The notes below the pieces were generated by a model. The model saw nothing but the letters and a program-made list of their open reading frames with translations. It searched no databases and was not told the DNA's origin. From positions 372,001 through 436,000 of the forward strand of contig NZ_JBHSDY010000001.1 of assembly GCF_042651965.1 (NCBI RefSeq): 64,000 nucleotides of DNA. Direction: 5' to 3'. The DNA comes from Castellaniella hirudinis. Its GTDB lineage: Bacteria; Pseudomonadota; Gammaproteobacteria; Burkholderiales; Burkholderiaceae_B. This document shows, piece after piece, positions 9,601-16,887 of the stretch; the stretch's first letter is position 1; each line of letters begins with the position of its first letter. Both the position numbers and the translations under genes were made by a program.

Positions 9601-11379
9601 GCGGCTGATGTGGCGCAACTGGGCCATGGCGGCGGCGTCCAGCACCGGCTGGTTGATCTCCAGGCGCAGCGGCGGGTTGACGTTGTTGATGTCCAGCAGA
9701 TTGGGCTTGGGTCCGATGAAGGACACCAGCGACATGACCATCTGTTCGCGGATCGGGTCGATCGGCGGATTGGTCACCTGGGCGAACATCTGGCGAAAAT
9801 AGTGGTAGAAGGGCTTGGACTGGTCCGACAGCACGGTCAGCGGCGCATCATTGCCCATGGAACCGATCGCTTCCTCGCCGTTCCTGGCCATCGGTTCCAG
9901 GATGAACTTGAAGTCCTCCTGGGTCCAGCCAAAGGCCTGCTGGCGATCCAGCAGGCTGGCGGACGGCTCGGGCAAATCATCGGCCTTCAGGGCGGGCAGG
10001 TCGTCCAGCTTCAGGCGCAGGCGCTCGATCCACTGCGGGTAGGGGTGCGCGTTGGCCAGTTGGGACTTGATCTCCTCGTCCTCGATGATGCGGCCCTGCT
10101 GCAGGTCGATCAGCAGCATGCGGCCGGGCTGCAAGCGCCATTTCTTGACGATGCGATGTTCCGGGATCGGCAGCGTGCCGGCCTCGGAGGCCAGGACCAC
10201 CATATTGTCGTCGGTGATCAGGTAGCGCGCCGGGCGCAGGCCGTTGCGGTCCAGCGTGGCGCCGATCTGGCGGCCGTCGGTGAAGGCCACGGCGGAGGGG
10301 CCGTCCCAGGGCTCCATCAGGGCGGCATGGTATTCGTAGAACGCGCGCCGCGATTCGTCCATGTCGGCGTGCTGTTCCCAGGCTTCCGGGATCATGATCA
10401 TCATGGCATGGGCCAGGGAATAGCCCGACATGACCAGCAGTTCCAGACAGTTGTCGAAGGTGGCGGTATCGGACTGGCCTTCGTAGACGATGGGGTAGAG
10501 CTTGGCCAGGTCCTCGCCCAGCACGGCGGAACTCATTGCGCCTTCGCGGGCGCGCAGCCAGTTGAAGTTGCCCTTGACGGTGTTGATCTCGCCATTGTGG
10601 GCGATCATGCGGTAGGGGTGCGCCAGCGGCCAGGCGGGGAAGGTGTTGGTGGAAAAACGCTGATGCACCAGGGCCAGGGCGGACACGGCGCGGGTGTCGG
10701 CCAGGTCGCGGTAGTACAGGCCGACCTGGCTGGCCAGCAGCAGGCCTTTGTAGACCACGGTGCGCACCGAGATCGAGGGCACGAAATATTCCTGGCCATG
10801 CGCAAGCTGCATGCGCTGGATGGCGTGGCTGGCGGTCTTGCGGATGACGTACAGTTTGCGTTCCAGGGCGTCGGGCACCATGATGTCGTGCCCGCGGCCG
10901 ATGAAGAGCTGGCGGATGACGGGTTCACAGGCGCGCACGGCGGGCGACATCTGCATGTCGCAATCGACGGGGACGTCGCGCCACCCGAGGACCACCTGGC
11001 CTTCGTCGCGCACGGCGCGTTCCAGTTCGCGCTCACAGGCCAGGCGAGACGCGGTTTCCTTGGGCAGGAAGACCATGGCGACGCCATAGTCGTCGGGCTG
11101 CGGCAGGGTGACGCCCTGGGCGGCCATTTCTTCGCGATACAACTGATCGGGGATCTGGATGAGGATGCCCGCGCCGTCGCCCATGAGTTCGTCGGCGCCG
11201 ACGGCGCCCCGGTGATCGAGGTTTTCCAGGATCTTCAGGGCCTGCTGGATGATGGCGTGGCTTTTGTGGCCTTTGATGTGGGCGACGAAGCCGACGCCGC
11301 AGGCGTCGTGTTCTTGTTCGGGACGGTATAGACCCTGGGCGGCCGGCAGGCCGGGGGGACAGGAGACGGGGTGGGTCAT
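6688..11379 (-). CDS. gltB: Glutamate synthase [NADPH] large subunit
   Basis: This 1563-residue enzyme makes two glutamates from glutamine and 2-oxoglutarate. The type II glutamine amidotransferase domain begins at HDACGVG, where Cys27 is the nucleophile, and runs to about residue 430. It is followed by the central domain, an FMN-binding TIM-barrel synthase domain at about 830-1200 and a C-terminal beta-helix with repeated glycine motifs. The 3Fe-4S cysteines lie in CMMRKCHLNTCPTG, near residues 1164-1175. The length fits alpha-subunit GltB proteins. Gene order gltB-gltD matches many proteobacteria, and the AT-rich stretch upstream is the likely control region. Confidence 0.98.
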   Translation of the reverse strand: MTHPVSCPPGLPAAQGLYRPEQEHDACGVGFVAHIKGHKSHAIIQQALKILENLDHRGAVGADELMGDGAGILIQIPDQLYREEMAAQGVTLPQPDDYGVAMVFLPKETASRLACERELERAVRDEGQVVLGWRDVPVDCDMQMSPAVRACEPVIRQLFIGRGHDIMVPDALERKLYVIRKTASHAIQRMQLAHGQEYFVPSISVRTVVYKGLLLASQVGLYYRDLADTRAVSALALVHQRFSTNTFPAWPLAHPYRMIAHNGEINTVKGNFNWLRAREGAMSSAVLGEDLAKLYPIVYEGQSDTATFDNCLELLVMSGYSLAHAMMIMIPEAWEQHADMDESRRAFYEYHAALMEPWDGPSAVAFTDGRQIGATLDRNGLRPARYLITDDNMVVLASEAGTLPIPEHRIVKKWRLQPGRMLLIDLQQGRIIEDEEIKSQLANAHPYPQWIERLRLKLDDLPALKADDLPEPSASLLDRQQAFGWTQEDFKFILEPMARNGEEAIGSMGNDAPLTVLSDQSKPFYHYFRQMFAQVTNPPIDPIREQMVMSLVSFIGPKPNLLDINNVNPPLRLEINQPVLDAAAMAQLRHISRQTGDKFRCCELDIVYPVAWGREGIEACLASLCATAADAVRSGDNILLISDRRVDAEHVAIPALLATSAIHQHLIRAGLRTRTGLIVETGSARETHHFALLGGYGAEAVHPWLALETLSQMADPHATENYIKAIGKGLKKVMSKMGISTYMSYTGAQIFEAVGLHSSLVKKYFTGTPSNIEGIDIFQVAEEALRTHQAAFSTDPVLANALDAGGEYAFRIRGEQHLWTPDSIAKLQHATRANNYSTFKEYAQLINDQSRRHMTLRGLFEFRVDPARAIPLSEVEPAKEIVKRFATGAMSLGSISTEAHATLAVAMNRIGGKSNTGEGGEDALRYRAEMRAGKPTVRKGDSLASVLGSDRIAADVPLAAGDSLRSRIKQVASGRFGVTAEYLCSADQIQIKMAQGAKPGEGGQLPGHKVTDYIAQLRYSVPGVGLISPPPHHDIYSIEDLAQLIHDLKNVNERASVSVKLVAEVGVGTVATGVAKAKADHVVIAGHDGGTGASPVSSIKHAGIPWELGLAETQQTLVLNRLRSRIRVQADGQMKTGRDVAIAAMLGADEVGFATAPLIVEGCIMMRKCHLNTCPTGVATQDPVLRKKFNGKPEYVVNYFFFVAEEVREIMAQLGIRTFDELIGRVDLLDMRKGVDHWKARGLDFGRIFHQIATEDPVHHTDAQDHGLSHALDHQLIERSKAALERGEKVSFITPVRNRNRTIGAMLSGAVASRYGHEGLPDDTIHIQCNGAAGQSFGAFLAHGVTLDLVGEANDYVGKGLSGGRLILRSPNDFRGFGPDHIIAGNTVLYGATGGEAYFNGVAGERFAVRNSGAATVVEGTGDHGCEYMTGGTVVVLGETGRNFAAGMSGGIAYVWDPEQVFARRCNTGMVRLDPMETDAAQRQAGEEQFWHGLDRNGPRETDEAIVRRLVENHFRLTGSFRAREILDDWNQARRAFVKVTPIEYRRALGELWQAAQTQAQAA

Positions 11380-11481
11380 GGCGGAACTCGCAGGGCGGGA
11401 TACGGATGCCGTTTTTTGCGGCAGAACAGGGAAATTACTGCCCTAAGTCTTTGGTGACAATAGGCCTTTTTATTGATGCGT

Positions 11482-11517
11482 CCCCATTTATTAATGACTC
11501 TATATCTATTGATTCAA
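11482..11517 (-). promoter_or_regulatory. Candidate gltB promoter in AT-rich spacer
   Basis: The 394 bases between gltB and mlaF hold an AT-rich island (about 11440-11600) unlike its surroundings. On the minus strand it carries TTGAAT (11512-11517), a 17-base spacer and TTAATA (11489-11494), which would place a start about 100 bases before gltB. A CTATAT...ATATAG inverted repeat overlaps the -35. This is a by-eye match only. From about 11620 the spacer is repeat copy B. Confidence 0.35.
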
Positions 11518-11624
11518 TATAGGGACATATCAAATAGACTGTAATACAAGGATTGTCCTAGACAGATAGCTTTCAGCTTATCGGGAAAACCCTGAATGAA
11601 GGGCTTGGGAATTTTTTGCGTGAG

Positions 11625-11710
11625 TGGTCTTGCGGGGCCGCCGGGACAGGCAGGCCTGTTTCTGCCGGGGGGCCGGGCGGTCCACCCGCCCCGGCTCACG
11701 TTTTGTAAAC
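11625..11710 (-). repeat. Dispersed intergenic GC-rich repeat, copy B (reversed)
   Basis: Read on the minus strand, this stretch contains GGACCGCCCGGCC, CCGGCAGA, CAGGCCTGCCTGTCCCGGCG and a trailing CCCC. These are the same blocks in the same order as 5104-5152 of copy A, with a handful of substitutions. It sits just before mlaF and ends about 65 bases before its start. Short frames running through it resemble frames through copy A and are not taken as genes. Confidence 0.6.
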
Positions 11711-11773
11711 CCTGGCGGACTGGACAAGCCGGGTACAATCCTCATGAAAGACGGGCGTCCGCCCTTTTTCCTT

Positions 11774-12595
11774 ATGACAGACACCTCCCCCGATCCCCTC
11801 GTAACTTTTGACGGCGTTTCGCTTGGCTATGGCGAATTCACCGTGCTGCGCGACGTTGACCTGCAGGTCATGCCCGGACAGGTCGTGGCCATGATGGGCG
11901 GGTCGGGTTCGGGCAAGACGACGCTGCTGCGGGCGGTGACCGGGCAGCTGCCGGCGCAGGCCGGGCGCATTTCGGTGTTTGGCCGCGACATGGCCAAGCT
12001 GCGGGGCGAGTCGCTGCGCGAGACCCGTCAGCGGATGGGCGTGCTGTTCCAGGGCGGGGCGCTGTTCACGGATCTGAATGTGTTCGAGAACGTGGCGTTC
12101 CCGCTGCGCGAGCACACGTGCATTTCCGAACACCAGATTCTGGAACGGGTGCTGGACAAGCTCCAGGCGGTGGGGCTGCGGCATGCGGCGCATCTGCGGA
12201 TTTCGGAGATTTCCGGCGGGATGGCGCGGCGCGTGGCGCTGGCGCGGGCGATCGTGCTGGAACCGGAACTGATCCTGTATGACGAGCCCTTCGCCGGGCT
12301 GGATCCGATTTCCCTGGGCATCACGGCGCAATTGATCCGCACGCTGACGGACCAGTTGGGCTGCGCATCGATCCTGATCACGCACGACGTGGCCGAATCC
12401 TTCGCCATCGTGGACCAGGTCTACCTGATCGGCCAGGGCCGCCTGATGGCCCGGGGCACGCCGGAAGAACTGTCCGCCTCGCAAGACGAGTACCTGCAGC
12501 AGTTCCTGCAGGGCCGGCCCGACGGTCCGATCGGCTTTCACTATCCACAGACGCCGGCCTTCGAGCGCTGGCTGGCCGCCCGGAGGGCGTCATGA
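11774..12595 (+). CDS. mlaF: Phospholipid transport ATP-binding protein MlaF
   Basis: This 273-residue ABC ATPase powers retrograde phospholipid movement between the outer and inner membranes. It has Walker A GGSGSGKTTL, the Mla-type signature ISGGM rather than LSGGQ, Walker B ILYDEPFAGLD and the switch His in THD. I use the ATG at 11774 (MTDTSPDP), which places the first conserved strand at the usual distance. An ATG at 11744 would add ten residues and a TTG far upstream is not credible. It is the first gene of mlaF-E-D-A-C. TACAAT at 11734-11739 could be a -10 element but has no clear -35. Confidence 0.95.
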   Translation: MTDTSPDPLVTFDGVSLGYGEFTVLRDVDLQVMPGQVVAMMGGSGSGKTTLLRAVTGQLPAQAGRISVFGRDMAKLRGESLRETRQRMGVLFQGGALFTDLNVFENVAFPLREHTCISEHQILERVLDKLQAVGLRHAAHLRISEISGGMARRVALARAIVLEPELILYDEPFAGLDPISLGITAQLIRTLTDQLGCASILITHDVAESFAIVDQVYLIGQGRLMARGTPEELSASQDEYLQQFLQGRPDGPIGFHYPQTPAFERWLAARRAS

Positions 12596-12620
12596 TCGCG
12601 CGTAGCGCCAGGGGAGCCCT

Positions 12621-13409
12621 ATGAACGCGCTCGCGCAACGCATTGCCGCGCTGGGGCACGGCTTTGTATCCATGATCGCCGGCCTGGGCGCCTTCGCCCG
12701 CCTGTTCGGGGCCATTCTGGCGCGCAGCAGTGTGCTGCTGCGCCGCCCGCGCCTGACGGCCCAGCAGGTTCATTTCATCGGCAATCATTCTCTGCTGATC
12801 ATCGGGGTCTCGGGCCTGTTCGTGGGCTTTGTGCTGGGCCTGCAAGGCTATTACACGCTGAACCGCTACGGCTCGGAACAGGCGCTGGGCCTGCTGGTGG
12901 CGCTGTCCCTGACGCGCGAACTGGGGCCGGTGGTGACGGCGCTGCTGTTCGCCGGGCGGGCCGGTACGTCGCTGACGGCGGAGATCGGCCTGATGAAGGC
13001 CGGCGAGCAGATCTCGGCCATGGAGGTCATGGCCGTGGACCCGATCCGCCGCGTGCTGGCGCCGCGCTTCTGGGGCGGGGTGATCGCCATGCCGGTGCTG
13101 GCGGCGGTGTTTTCCATGGTCGGCATCCTGGGCGGCTGGTTCGTCGGCGTGGTGCTGATCGGCATCGACCCGGGCGCGTTCTGGTCGCAGATGCAAGGCG
13201 GGGTGGACGTGATCGACGACGTGCTCAACGGCGTGATCAAGAGCCTGGTCTTCGGCGTCGTCGTCACCCTGATCGCCCTTTATCAAGGCTGGACGGCGCG
13301 CGCCACGCCCGAAGGCGTCTCCCGCGCCACCACCCGCACCGTGGTCAGCGGCGCCCTGGCGGTGCTGGGGCTGGATTTCCTGCTGACGGCGCTGATGTTC
13401 GCCCACTAA
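12621..13409 (+). CDS. mlaE: Phospholipid transport permease MlaE
   Basis: This 262-residue inner-membrane permease has several hydrophobic segments. The family signature is clear: a SLTRELGPVVTALLFAGRAGTS stretch (written here in part) followed by AEIGLMKAGEQISAMEVMAVDP. The ATG at 12621 follows AGGGGAG by a few bases, and the gene lies 25 bases after mlaF. MlaE forms the membrane dimer to which MlaF and the MlaD ring bind. The length is normal for the family (about 260 residues). Confidence 0.96.
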   Translation: MNALAQRIAALGHGFVSMIAGLGAFARLFGAILARSSVLLRRPRLTAQQVHFIGNHSLLIIGVSGLFVGFVLGLQGYYTLNRYGSEQALGLLVALSLTRELGPVVTALLFAGRAGTSLTAEIGLMKAGEQISAMEVMAVDPIRRVLAPRFWGGVIAMPVLAAVFSMVGILGGWFVGVVLIGIDPGAFWSQMQGGVDVIDDVLNGVIKSLVFGVVVTLIALYQGWTARATPEGVSRATTRTVVSGALAVLGLDFLLTALMFAH

Positions 13410-13446
13410 GGGCCTGTTCGCCAACTGAAACCTGCGGAACGAATTC

Positions 13447-13995
13447 ATGACACGCGAAAAAACCGATTTCTGGGTAGGCCTGTTCATCCTGCTGGGCCTG
13501 ATCGCTCTGGTGTTTCTGGCGCTGCGCGCCGGCAACATGAGCTCCTTTTCCTTCGCACCCACCTACCGGGTGCACGCATATTTCGACAACGTCGGCGGGC
13601 TGAAGGTCCGCGCGCCGATCAAGAGCAGCGGCGTGGTGGTCGGGCGGGTATCCGCCATCGGCTTCGACAACCAGCGCTTCCAGGCCACGGTCACGATGGA
13701 CCTGGAACAGCCCTACGTCTTCCCCAAGGATTCCTCGGCGTCGATCCTGACCTCGGGCCTGCTGGGCGAACAGTACATCGGCCTGACCCCGGGCGGGGAT
13801 GACAAGAACCTGGCCGACGGCGGCGCGATCGAGTTCACGCAATCCGCCGTGGTGCTGGAGGACCTGATCAGCAAGTTCCTCTACAGCTCGGCCGAAAAGG
13901 AAGGCTCCTCAGGTCCGCAGGCAGGAGCCGCACAGGACGGCGCCGGACACGGCCCGGACGCCGGGAGTGGCGCCGCACCGGCAGGGGCCCGCTGA
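13447..13995 (+). CDS. mlaD: MCE-domain phospholipid-binding protein MlaD
   Basis: This 182-residue protein has one N-terminal membrane helix (WVGLFILLGLIALVFLAL, residues about 9-26) and a single MCE domain running roughly from residue 35 to 120. The domain includes DNVGGLKVRAPIKSSGVVVG and a LLGEQYIGL strand. Six such subunits form the periplasmic ring above MlaE in E. coli. The last 30 residues are low-complexity Gly/Ala/Ser/Gln and probably disordered. The position between mlaE and mlaA is the usual operon order in this group. Confidence 0.95.
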   Translation: MTREKTDFWVGLFILLGLIALVFLALRAGNMSSFSFAPTYRVHAYFDNVGGLKVRAPIKSSGVVVGRVSAIGFDNQRFQATVTMDLEQPYVFPKDSSASILTSGLLGEQYIGLTPGGDDKNLADGGAIEFTQSAVVLEDLISKFLYSSAEKEGSSGPQAGAAQDGAGHGPDAGSGAAPAGAR

Positions 13996-14102
13996 GCGCC
14001 CCACGCACATCGGCGATACTCTGACACGCCCTTTACAATATGCGACACCGTGACGTCCTCCCGACCGACGTCGCCCATGACACCGACCGCACGAGACACG
14101 AC

Positions 14103-14942
14103 ATGAATTCCACTGCCCCGACGCCAGCCACGCCGCGCTCCCGACGCCTCACGGCCCGCACCGGGCTGGCCTTGGCGACCGCCGCCCTGATGGCCGGCTG
14201 CGCCCAGGTGCCGCACCCCTCGCCCAACGACCCCTGGGAATCCTATAACCGGGGCATGTACAGCTTCAACGACGCAGTGGATCGCGCCGTGCTCAAGCCC
14301 ATCGCCACGGGCTACGAGACCGTCACCCCGCATCCGGTGCGGACCTGTATCCACAACATCTTCAGCAACCTGGGCGATGTCTGGTCGGGCGTCAACAGCC
14401 TGCTGCAAGGGCGCGGCCGCGACTTTGTGGACACCTTCGGCCGGGTGCTGTTCAACAGCACGGCGGGCCTGGGCGGCTGCATCGACATCGCCTCGATGCA
14501 CGGCGCACGCAAGATCCCCAACGACTTCGGCATGACGCTGGGCGTCTGGGGCTTCGGCCAGGGGCCGTACTTCGTCCTGCCCTTCATGGGTCCCAGCACG
14601 GTACGCGACGGGGTGGGCACGGTCGTCACGTTGACGGCGCCGGTCACGCCGACCGCCGCAGTCTTCGCCATCGACAATGTGCCGGTCCGCAACTCGCTGC
14701 TGGGCCTGTACATCGTGGACACGCGCGCCAATCTGCTGGAAGCCGACCGCCTGGTGGACCAGATCGCGCTCGACAAGTACAGCTTCATCCGCGACGCCTA
14801 CCTGCAGCGCCGCAAGGCCATGCTGGACAGCCGCCAGCAGAGCGGCCGCGCCTCGACGGCGGACGACCTGGACCGCGCGACGGCGCCGGCCGATACGAAC
14901 CTGCCGGTCTACGACGATCCGGACGAGGCCCCCGCGAACTGA
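14103..14942 (+). CDS. mlaA: Outer-membrane lipoprotein MlaA (VacJ)
   Basis: This 279-residue lipoprotein removes misplaced phospholipids from the outer leaflet of the outer membrane. From the ATG at 14103 it has a basic N-region, a hydrophobic stretch and LMAGC, with Cys33 as lipidation site. An in-frame codon at 14040 would add 21 polar residues before the signal and is rejected. The VacJ family core DPWESYNRGMYSFND lies just after the signal, and FGQGPYFVLPFMGPS is in the middle. The tail is acidic and proline-rich. MlaA passes lipid to periplasmic MlaC, encoded next. Confidence 0.95.
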   Translation: MNSTAPTPATPRSRRLTARTGLALATAALMAGCAQVPHPSPNDPWESYNRGMYSFNDAVDRAVLKPIATGYETVTPHPVRTCIHNIFSNLGDVWSGVNSLLQGRGRDFVDTFGRVLFNSTAGLGGCIDIASMHGARKIPNDFGMTLGVWGFGQGPYFVLPFMGPSTVRDGVGTVVTLTAPVTPTAAVFAIDNVPVRNSLLGLYIVDTRANLLEADRLVDQIALDKYSFIRDAYLQRRKAMLDSRQQSGRASTADDLDRATAPADTNLPVYDDPDEAPAN

Positions 14943-15022
14943 TGCAAACCCGCCCGGGGTCGCGTCCAGCCCGGGCACCGACCCACCTGCCCCGCCCGGG
15001 CGGGCGCCACACGGAGACGACC

Positions 15023-15670
15023 ATGAATTTCCCTTCCTTTCTCCAGACCCTGCGCCGGGCGATCGGCCCCTGCCTGCTGGGCGCCGCCCTGGGCCTGTCC
15101 GCCGCATCCGCCGGCGCGGCCGAACGCACGGTTGATCCGAAAGCCGCGCCGAACGACTTCCTCGAAGCCGTGGCCGACAATATGCTGGATGCGGTCAAGG
15201 CCGATCCCCAGGCGCTGCAAGGCGATCCGGGCCATATCGCGGACCTGGTGCGCCGCTACGCCATCCCGTATGTGGACATGAACAAGACGACGCGCCTGGC
15301 GGCGGGGCGCTACTGGCGCCAGGCCTCGGCAGCCCAGCAGGATGCGCTGGTCCAGGCCTTCACGGGCACGCTGATCCGCACCTACAGCGGGGCGTTCACG
15401 CGCATCACGCAGGGCACGACGATCACGCTGCTGCCGTTCCGGGGCGATCCGAAGGCGGACGACGCGGTGGTGCGCACGACGATCTCGCAGCAGAACAGCC
15501 CGGCGATCGGGGTGGACTACCGCCTGGAACAGACGGACGCAGGCTGGAAGGTCTACGACCTGAACGTGGAAGGCATCTGGCTGATCCAGAACTACCGCAA
15601 CCAGTTCGCCTCCGAAATCAATCGCAGCGGCATCGACGGGCTGATCTCGGCGCTGAACGCGAAGCAGTGA
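15023..15670 (+). CDS. mlaC: Periplasmic phospholipid-binding protein MlaC (Ttg2D family)
   Basis: This 215-residue protein starts at the ATG at 15023, preceded by GGAG about seven bases upstream; the longer frame from 14942 has an implausible Arg/Pro-rich lead. A signal peptide ends near ASAGA. The mature part carries the MlaC/Ttg2 features: RRYAIPYVDMNKTTRLAAGRYWR (given here as a landmark), the AFTGTLIRTY helix and VYDLNVEGIWLIQNYR near the end. MlaC shuttles lipid between MlaA and the MlaFEDB complex. An mlaB (STAS domain) gene would be expected next but is not present; a repeat region follows. Confidence 0.95.
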   Translation: MNFPSFLQTLRRAIGPCLLGAALGLSAASAGAAERTVDPKAAPNDFLEAVADNMLDAVKADPQALQGDPGHIADLVRRYAIPYVDMNKTTRLAAGRYWRQASAAQQDALVQAFTGTLIRTYSGAFTRITQGTTITLLPFRGDPKADDAVVRTTISQQNSPAIGVDYRLEQTDAGWKVYDLNVEGIWLIQNYRNQFASEINRSGIDGLISALNAKQ

Positions 15671-15673
15671 TTT

Positions 15674-15721
15674 TGTTCTAGACACTGTTCTAGATACGTC
15701 TGCTGCTTGTGTTCTAAACAC
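15674..15721 (+). repeat. Three phased copies of TGTTCTAGACA-like 11-mer
   Basis: Directly after the mlaC stop, the 11-mer TGTTCTAGACA (15674) recurs as TGTTCTAGATA (15686) and TGTTCTAAACA (15710). The copies start 12 and 24 bases apart, so all lie on a 12-base register. The last copy is part of the perfect inverted repeat GTGTT-CTA-AACAC (15709-15721). The role is unknown; it could be a binding-site array, a weak terminator or the scar of an insertion. Confidence 0.6.
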
Positions 15722-15789
15722 GTCCGCACGCGGGCATGAAGGGGCAGGGCCGCCCTCCGCAAGCCTCAAACCCGGCCACGGGAGTGGCG

Positions 15790-16020
15790 TGGGAGGTAGG
15801 GCAACCGCGTGAGGCGCCGGCGGCTTCCGAAGGGAGAGCGGGAAACAAGGCGGACACTGTCTGAGGCCGCAGGCCGAGTTTGTCCGCCGCCCGCTCGTAC
15901 GAGGAAGGGCCGGGCAGTCCGACCGCAGGGAGGACCGCCGAACAGGGCGGCCCTGCCTCCCATGCCGCTTCCGGGGCCGCGCCAGCCCGACGACGTTTCA
16001 CGCGGCTGCCCTACCCTTCA
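15790..16020 (+). repeat. Dispersed intergenic GC-rich repeat, copy C, with inverted ends
   Basis: The 425-base gap between mlaC and the ABC ATPase holds no credible gene. Bases 15796-15812 (GTAGGGCAACCGCGTGA) are mirrored at 15998-16014 by TCACGCGGCTGCCCTAC, 16 of 17 bases pairing, so the unit of about 220 bases has inverted ends. Its interior matches copy A: AAGGGAG, TGTCTGAG, GCAGG..CGAGTT, CGAGGAA and CAGTCCGACCGCAGGGAGGA. An outer pair, GGGCAGGGCCGCCCT near 15740 and AGGGCGGCCCTGCC near 15943, is also complementary. No open frame in it resembles a transposase. Confidence 0.7.
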
Positions 16021-16052
16021 CGCCCACACACGGACTGCATCTGCTGACCGCT

Positions 16053-16058
16053 TATAAT
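16053..16058 (+). promoter_or_regulatory. Consensus -10 element for the ABC-2 / murA / his gene string
   Basis: A perfect TATAAT lies 38 bases before the chosen start of the ABC ATPase gene, in an otherwise GC-rich context. No good -35 is visible 16-18 bases upstream. Because it overlaps an in-frame ATG at 16057, it argues that translation begins further down, at 16096. Confidence 0.5.
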
Positions 16059-16095
16059 GTCCGATGGCGCCCACTTCAGGGCGCATCGCCTGCCC

Positions 16096-16887
16096 ATGCC
16101 TGCTCTCGATCTGCAACACGTTTCCAAAATCTACGCTCCGCACCAGCGATCCTGGCGCGACCGCCTGAGCGGCCGTCCCACATCCACGGGCTTCCAGGCC
16201 CTGCGCGACGTCAGCCTGACCGTCGAACACGGTGAATTCTTCGGTCTGCTGGGCCCCAACGGGGCGGGCAAGACCTCGCTGATTTCCATCCTGGCCGGAC
16301 TGTCCCGCGCCACCCGGGGCAGCGCCCGCGTCTGCGACTACGACGTGGTCAACGACTTCCGCCGCGCCCGCCAGTCGCTGGGCGTCGTGCCCCAGGAAAT
16401 CGTCTACGACCCCTTCTTCACCGTGCGTGAAACCCTGCGGCTGCAATCCGGGTATTTCGGCCTGCGGAACAACGACGACTGGATCGACGAGATCCTGGAC
16501 AACCTGGGGCTGCTGGACAAGGCCGAAGCCAATATGCGCGAACTGTCGGGCGGCATGAAGCGCCGTGTGCTGGTGGCGCAGGCCCTGGTGCACCGCCCGC
16601 CCGTGATCATCCTGGACGAGCCTACCGCCGGGGTGGACGTGGATCTGCGCCGCACGCTGTGGGACTTCATCACGCGCCTGAACCAGGCCGGACACACCAT
16701 CCTGCTGACCACCCACTACCTGGAAGAAGCCGAATCCCTCTGTGGGCGCGTGGCCATGCTGAAGGCCGGCCAGGTCGTGGCGCTGGACACCACCCAGGCG
16801 CTGATGGCGCGGGTCGGCGGCGCCGACCTGGAAGACGCCTTTGTGCGCATCATGCATGACGACGCCGTGCTGGAGGCCGAGCTATGA
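16096..16887 (+). CDS. ABC-2 type transporter, ATP-binding protein (YadG-like)
   Basis: This 263-residue ATPase has Walker A GPNGAGKTSL, signature LSGGMKRR, Walker B VIILDEPTAGVD and the switch His in TTHYLEEAE. The ATG at 16096 (MPALDLQHVSK) puts the first strand at the normal place; an upstream ATG at 16057 overlaps a TATAAT box. Together with the next gene it resembles YadG/YadH, an ABC-2 exporter whose substrate is unknown. Its stop overlaps the permease start (ATGA), so the two are translated together. This pair commonly precedes bolA-murA-his in Burkholderiales. Confidence 0.93.
   Translation: MPALDLQHVSKIYAPHQRSWRDRLSGRPTSTGFQALRDVSLTVEHGEFFGLLGPNGAGKTSLISILAGLSRATRGSARVCDYDVVNDFRRARQSLGVVPQEIVYDPFFTVRETLRLQSGYFGLRNNDDWIDEILDNLGLLDKAEANMRELSGGMKRRVLVAQALVHRPPVIILDEPTAGVDVDLRRTLWDFITRLNQAGHTILLTTHYLEEAESLCGRVAMLKAGQVVALDTTQALMARVGGADLEDAFVRIMHDDAVLEAEL

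Noticed and set aside
16057..16095. Earlier ATG for the ABC ATPase at 16057
   Set aside because: It overlaps a perfect TATAAT, so it would lie upstream of transcription, and the added residues are not family-like.
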